8,161 nt of DNA. Source: Desulfobacteraceae bacterium (GTDB lineage Bacteria > Desulfobacterota > Desulfobacteria > Desulfobacterales > Desulfosalsimonadaceae). Below are positions 5,799-8,161 of the stretch, in pieces (position 1 is the stretch's first letter; the number at the start of each line of letters is the position of its first letter). Position numbers and translations under genes: made by a program. Below the pieces are notes generated by a model. It saw nothing but the letters and a program-made list of their open reading frames with translations. It ran no database searches and was not told where the DNA came from. The DNA lies in the NCBI GenBank assembly GCA_007136525.1, contig SLGU01000348.1, positions 1 to 8,161 of the forward strand. Direction: 5' to 3'.

Positions 5799-8161
5799 TC
5801 AATGGGCTGGGGCTGTCTTCTGGTTGTTGATTTCAAGCGCCTGTTCGATATTCACCGAAATCATGCGTGATCCGCCGCTTTTTACCGTTGTTATGCCGAA
5901 AAGCATATCGGAAAACGCCATGGTTTGTTTTTTGTGGGATATCATTATGATCTGGGTTTTTTCCCCGATAATCCGGAGCAGTTCATTAAACCGGTGAACA
6001 TTGAGGTCGTCCAGGGGGGAATCGATTTCGTCCAGCAGGCAGAAGGATGCCGGATTCAGCATAAAGAGCGAGAATATAAATGCAATGGCTGAAAGCGCTT
6101 TTTCCCCTCCTGAAAGGAGGCTCAGACGGCTGATTTTTTTCCCGGGCGGCTGGATCATGAGTTCCACCCCTGTTTCAAGCGGCATATCCGGGCGCGTCAG
6201 TTCCAGCCATGCCGACCCGCCGTTGAACAGTTTGGGGAAAAGCGTCATAAACTGTTCATTAACGGCTTCAAAGGTTCTGAGAAACAAACTGCGTGTGATG
6301 CGGTTGATTTTCTTGATCACCTTTTCCAGGTCGTTGAGCGCGTCTTCCAAATCTTTTCGCTGAGTCGTCAGAAAGTCCCGTCTTGATTTCTCCCGTTCGT
6401 AAGTTTCTATGGCGCCGAGATTGACATCGCCGATGGCCTCGATTTCAGTTCGCATCTCGACCCTTTCCTTCTCCATGCGTTCGATAGAAAAACCGGGCGC
6501 CCCGACCGCGTCGCGATATTCCGGCAGAATCGTTGAAAACGGTTCCGGATAGCGTTCCAAATAACGGGTGACGATATTTTCACGGTTGAGCTGCAATCCG
6601 GAAAGCGCCAGTTCAAGCCGATGTATTTTTTCCCTTGTTTTTTCCAGTTCTGTTTTTGATTCGTTGATGCGATTATCGGTATGCGCCTGTTTTTCAACAA
6701 TAGATTGGAAGTCAACCGTTTCTTCATCAAGTTCCCGCTTTATCTGTTTCAGGGTCGCCATTGTTGCGTCGAGCGCTGTTTGGCAGGCCTCCATTTTTTC
6801 GGCGACCGTTTTTGCAAGTGCCTTCCCCGATTCAATATTGCGTCGTATGGCATCCGCCCGTTCGGTCCCGTCTGTTTTGATTGTTTTCAATCGGGAGAGG
6901 GTGCGGTGCGTGTTGTCCATCTCAGCGGAAAGCCGGGTCGACGCCAGTTTCAGATCCACCAGCCGTTCGTTTTGCGCTTTTACAGTTTCCTTCAGTGCCG
7001 CGATGTTGCCGGATATTTTTTCAATTTCGGATTTTTCGGTTTCGATGTCATTTGAAATATCCATCAATACGTGGTCCTGGTGTTCTATTTCCGTGTCAAT
7101 ATCCTCTTTTTCCCCGGAAAGCCGCTCTTTCTCAAGGGTCATGATTTCCAACTGCCGCCTTGCATGTTTTAGGCTTTCCGTTGTTTTGTAGAGGGTTTTT
7201 TCCCCGTCGAGATGGTCTGCTTCAATGCCGAATTTTTTTTCGGTGATATCAGAAAGCCGGTTTTCAAGGGTTTTTACTTCCGCCGCCAATTTTTTCTGAC
7301 GGTTCGTTTCAGTAGCGATGAGCGCGTCAAGCTGCGTCATATCATGCTCGATCTGAATTATTTCCTGTCTTTTTTCAAGGATGCCGGTCAACGGGTCCCG
7401 GCTGCCGCCCACCAGCACCCCTTTTTCAGATACCACGTCGCCGCTGCGGGTTACGATTTTTCTGAAACCCCGGCCCGAGAGCCATAAGCGAATGGCGTCC
7501 TCAATGTCATCAACCACTGCAACCCCTGACAGCATGGCATTGATTGCCGATTCAAAACCAGGCCGGATTTTTAAATATTGTGAAAGAAGGTTGGCCCCTT
7601 GATTGTCTGGGAGCCTGTCCGATGCGCTATTGCAGGCGCGATCGTGTATATCGACAGGAATAAAACCGCTTCTGCCGGCATTTTCCTTTTTGAGATAGTG
7701 GATGCAGTCTATACCCGCATTTTGCCCGTTAACGATTATATACTGCAGGGCCTCCCCCATGGCAGCTTCAACCGCATGCTCATAACCCGGTTCGGCGTCA
7801 ACGACTTCCGCTGCAATCCCCATGATGCGGCTTTGATCGTCTATCTTTTCCCGGTTTTTCATTATTGCCTTCACCCCGTCCTTGTACCATTCAAAATTGG
7901 CTTCCATTTTTTTCAGGACGGTGAGCCTGGATTTGTATTGTGATCGGTCATTTTCGCGGGCGTTGATGGACCTGATGGCTTCTGAAAGCGCGTCATTTTT
8001 TGCCCTCAATGCGCTTTCACATTCCTTTTTCTTTATTAAGAGCGCATCAAGTCTGGATTTTATGTCATCCAGGTGTTGGCGCGTTTTTGAAGCCGTTGCG
8101 GACAGGGATTGAATTTCGTTGTCCGTTTCGATGATTTCCCTATGGCACTTGTCAATCCGCC
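5799..8161 (-). CDS. smc: Chromosome segregation protein SMC, C-terminal two thirds (start outside window)
   Basis: SMC is the ring-forming ATPase of bacterial condensin (with ScpA and ScpB), which compacts and separates replicated chromosomes. Only the C-terminal 786 residues lie here. The frame stays open to the right edge, and the TTG at 8009 is an ordinary internal codon. Numbering from the edge, the end of the first coiled-coil arm (about 1-110) leads to the hinge at about 111-255 (GIAAEVVDAEPGYEHAVEAA, SGFIPVD, GVAVVDD, VLVGGSRD). A long returning coiled coil follows to about 610, then the C-terminal ATPase lobe. That lobe has GDVNLGAIETYE, the ABC signature LSGGEKA (682-688), Walker B CLLDEID (707-713), the D-loop SPLDD and the switch histidine in MISHKK (H742). 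Bacterial SMC is usually near 1,200 residues, so about 400 N-terminal residues with Walker A are missing because of the window edge, not through damage. A short tail ending KTAPAH follows the head. ftsY follows directly. Confidence 0.97.
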   Translation of the reverse strand, partial: RIDKCHREIIETDNEIQSLSATASKTRQHLDDIKSRLDALLIKKKECESALRAKNDALSEAIRSINARENDRSQYKSRLTVLKKMEANFEWYKDGVKAIMKNREKIDDQSRIMGIAAEVVDAEPGYEHAVEAAMGEALQYIIVNGQNAGIDCIHYLKKENAGRSGFIPVDIHDRACNSASDRLPDNQGANLLSQYLKIRPGFESAINAMLSGVAVVDDIEDAIRLWLSGRGFRKIVTRSGDVVSEKGVLVGGSRDPLTGILEKRQEIIQIEHDMTQLDALIATETNRQKKLAAEVKTLENRLSDITEKKFGIEADHLDGEKTLYKTTESLKHARRQLEIMTLEKERLSGEKEDIDTEIEHQDHVLMDISNDIETEKSEIEKISGNIAALKETVKAQNERLVDLKLASTRLSAEMDNTHRTLSRLKTIKTDGTERADAIRRNIESGKALAKTVAEKMEACQTALDATMATLKQIKRELDEETVDFQSIVEKQAHTDNRINESKTELEKTREKIHRLELALSGLQLNRENIVTRYLERYPEPFSTILPEYRDAVGAPGFSIERMEKERVEMRTEIEAIGDVNLGAIETYEREKSRRDFLTTQRKDLEDALNDLEKVIKKINRITRSLFLRTFEAVNEQFMTLFPKLFNGGSAWLELTRPDMPLETGVELMIQPPGKKISRLSLLSGGEKALSAIAFIFSLFMLNPASFCLLDEIDSPLDDLNVHRFNELLRIIGEKTQIIMISHKKQTMAFSDMLFGITTVKSGGSRMISVNIEQALEINNQKTAPAH

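Noticed and set aside
6568..7191. Long + strand open frame of 207 codons inside smc
   Set aside because: It is a serine-rich shadow of the coiled-coil coding strand with no ribosome binding site. The minus-strand SMC reading has clear family motifs.
8007..8009. TTG as the start codon of the SMC frame
   Set aside because: The frame continues open and coiled-coil-like to the window edge, and the N-terminal ATPase lobe must lie upstream. The TTG is an internal leucine codon.

Overview
This window looks like an ordinary chromosomal housekeeping segment of a Gram-negative bacterium. The best guess is a Desulfobacterota (delta-proteobacterial) lineage, perhaps Desulfobacterales. That guess rests on the smc-ftsY order, an FtsY with a short N-terminal membrane anchor, and intergenic DNA rich in hexamer and heptamer tandem repeats and palindromic elements of a style I associate with that group. 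It was made by eye, with no database search.

Layout. Positions 1-442 hold no convincing gene. They contain two degenerate hexanucleotide arrays, a short perfect hairpin, a G-free heptamer-repeat leader and a possible promoter. From 443 to 3825 four + strand genes form one tight operon: an 86-residue protein of unknown function, a nucleoside phosphorylase-fold enzyme, NAD-dependent DNA ligase (ligA) and acylphosphatase. They are separated by a 5-nt gap, a 4-nt ATGA overlap and an 8-nt overlap. A strong hairpin at 3866-3894, suited to both strands, ends this operon and the convergent HU gene. HU (3925-4197, - strand) has its own well-formed sigma70-type promoter. Positions 4198-4603 are otherwise non-coding and carry a 128-bp imperfect palindrome that looks like a dispersed, MITE/BIME-like element. 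From 4604 to the right edge are ftsY and the C-terminal two thirds of smc, both on the - strand, 31 nt apart and probably cotranscribed. The start of smc lies beyond the window.

How the genes relate. The + operon centres on DNA joining: LigA uses NAD+ and releases NMN and AMP. The enzyme translationally coupled to it belongs to a nucleoside-cleaving fold, which leaves room for an unproven link to recycling of ligase by-products. HU and SMC both organise the chromosome, and FtsY docks ribosome-SRP complexes at the membrane.

I found no CRISPR array, tRNA, rRNA, transposase or defence system, and no clear undescribed system. The items most worth a second look are the phosphorylase-fold protein that appears to lack the usual phosphate-binding arginines, the unassigned small protein at the head of the ligA operon, and the palindromic and tandem-repeat DNA in the two intergenic regions.
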